A stretch of DNA of 6,807 bases from Marinobacterium sp. xm-d-530 (GTDB lineage Bacteria > Pseudomonadota > Gammaproteobacteria > Pseudomonadales > Balneatricaceae). Shown here one piece after another: positions 6,391 through 6,807 of the stretch. Below the pieces are notes generated by a model. That model had not been told where the DNA came from. It saw nothing but the letters and a program-made list of their open reading frames with translations, and did no database searches. The translations under genes were made by a program, and so were the position numbers. The first letter of the stretch is position 1. Every line of letters begins with the position of its first letter. Location of the stretch: NCBI GenBank assembly GCA_949499045.1, contig CATEEE010000004.1:1-6807 (forward strand). Direction: 5' to 3'.

Positions 6391-6807
6391 AGCGTTTTGC
6401 TTCTACCCTTTTCTGCATAAACTTCATCACATTTCGCCACGACACTATACCCACTGGGTGATAATGTATGTCGACTATGGGTATGCACGATATCTTATTG
6501 TTATTGAACAATTCGATGGCAGTAAAAACGGAATCCTCCGGGGTTAAGGTGATGACTTCTCGGGTCATGATTTGATGGGCACGCTTATCTAAATGTTGCT
6601 CTGTCTCGCACTCGCTCACCAACGGTATCAATAAACGGACTTATCGCTTTTAAAAAATCGCGATCTGAAATGATTCCGGTAAGTACATTGTCATGTACCA
6701 CGAGTAAATGATGAAATCCCGTTGCCGAAAATAGCTCTCTAAGCGACTGTAAGCTGTCATCCATGTGAACACTCACTACGCGCTTAGACATTATGTTCGC
6801 TATGCCC
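6389..6807 (-). pseudogene. Tandem CBS-domain protein, frameshifted; 5' end outside window
   Basis: Two overlapping minus-strand frames together make one small CBS-pair protein. The first frame runs from the window edge (in-frame GIAN-IMSKRVVSV, including an ATG at 6791) through FHHLLVV and GIISDRDFLKAISP to a stop just after DRATFR. The second carries LDKRAHQIMTREVITLTPEDS, then ISCIPIVD, HPVGIVSW, and ends EAKR at 6389. Removing one base from the AAA at 6591-6593 joins them as DRATLDKRAHQIM, giving 133 residues from the ATG with both CBS motifs intact (GIISDRD and GIVSWRN). Proteins of this kind bind adenine nucleotides and probably act as energy or ligand sensors; the partner is unknown. 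The normal start probably lies beyond the window, because IM before SKRVV is usually internal (x-DIM motif). Whether the shift is a true mutation or a sequence error cannot be decided here. Confidence 0.8.

Noticed and set aside
1..6807. CRISPR array, tRNA/rRNA genes, toxin-antitoxin or phage-defence cassette
   Set aside because: No periodic repeat-spacer structure, no tRNA-like cloverleaf sequence and no matching small gene pair was seen in either strand.

Overview
The window looks like a piece of a marine gammaproteobacterial chromosome, most likely Alteromonadales (Alteromonas or Paraglaciecola-like). That placement rests on moderate GC in the core genes, the style of the proteins, and the set of a TetR regulator, an RND efflux pair and a small two-CBS-domain protein. 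It is an inference from protein resemblance; no taxonomic marker is present.

Layout. Bases 1-230 are the right-hand end of an IS5-family insertion sequence: the last 30 codons of its transposase, its 3' tail, and a terminal repeat followed by a TTAG target. Bases 251-619 (minus strand) hold a small AT-rich gene for a SpoIIAA/STAS-like protein. Bases 679 to about 1313 are a truncated IS3-family element on the minus strand, with an intact terminal repeat and DDE catalytic core but no N-terminal half. Thus the STAS-like gene sits between two IS remnants, and the IS3 end lies just upstream of its best promoter box.

From 1355 to 6296 there is a well-preserved efflux locus: a TetR/AcrR regulator on the minus strand, a 202-base divergent intergenic region with a 13-base direct repeat spaced 40 bases apart, then a plus-strand operon of a lipoprotein periplasmic adaptor (HlyD/AcrA type) and a 1013-residue RND inner-membrane pump, 3 bases apart. 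No outer-membrane channel gene is present, so the pump probably uses a TolC encoded elsewhere. The regulator probably represses the operon. The pump should take lipophilic or toxic compounds from the membrane/periplasm and pass them through the adaptor to TolC, driven by the proton gradient.

At 6325-6390 a nested inverted repeat ending in TTTT separates the pump operon from a convergent minus-strand gene for a tandem CBS-domain protein. That gene is split by an apparent one-base insertion, and its 5' end runs off the window.

I see no CRISPR array, RNA gene or clearly new system. The points most worth a second look are the CBS frameshift, the IS-bracketed STAS-like gene, the repeated operator candidate, and the Asp-Asn pair in the pump's proton-relay helix.
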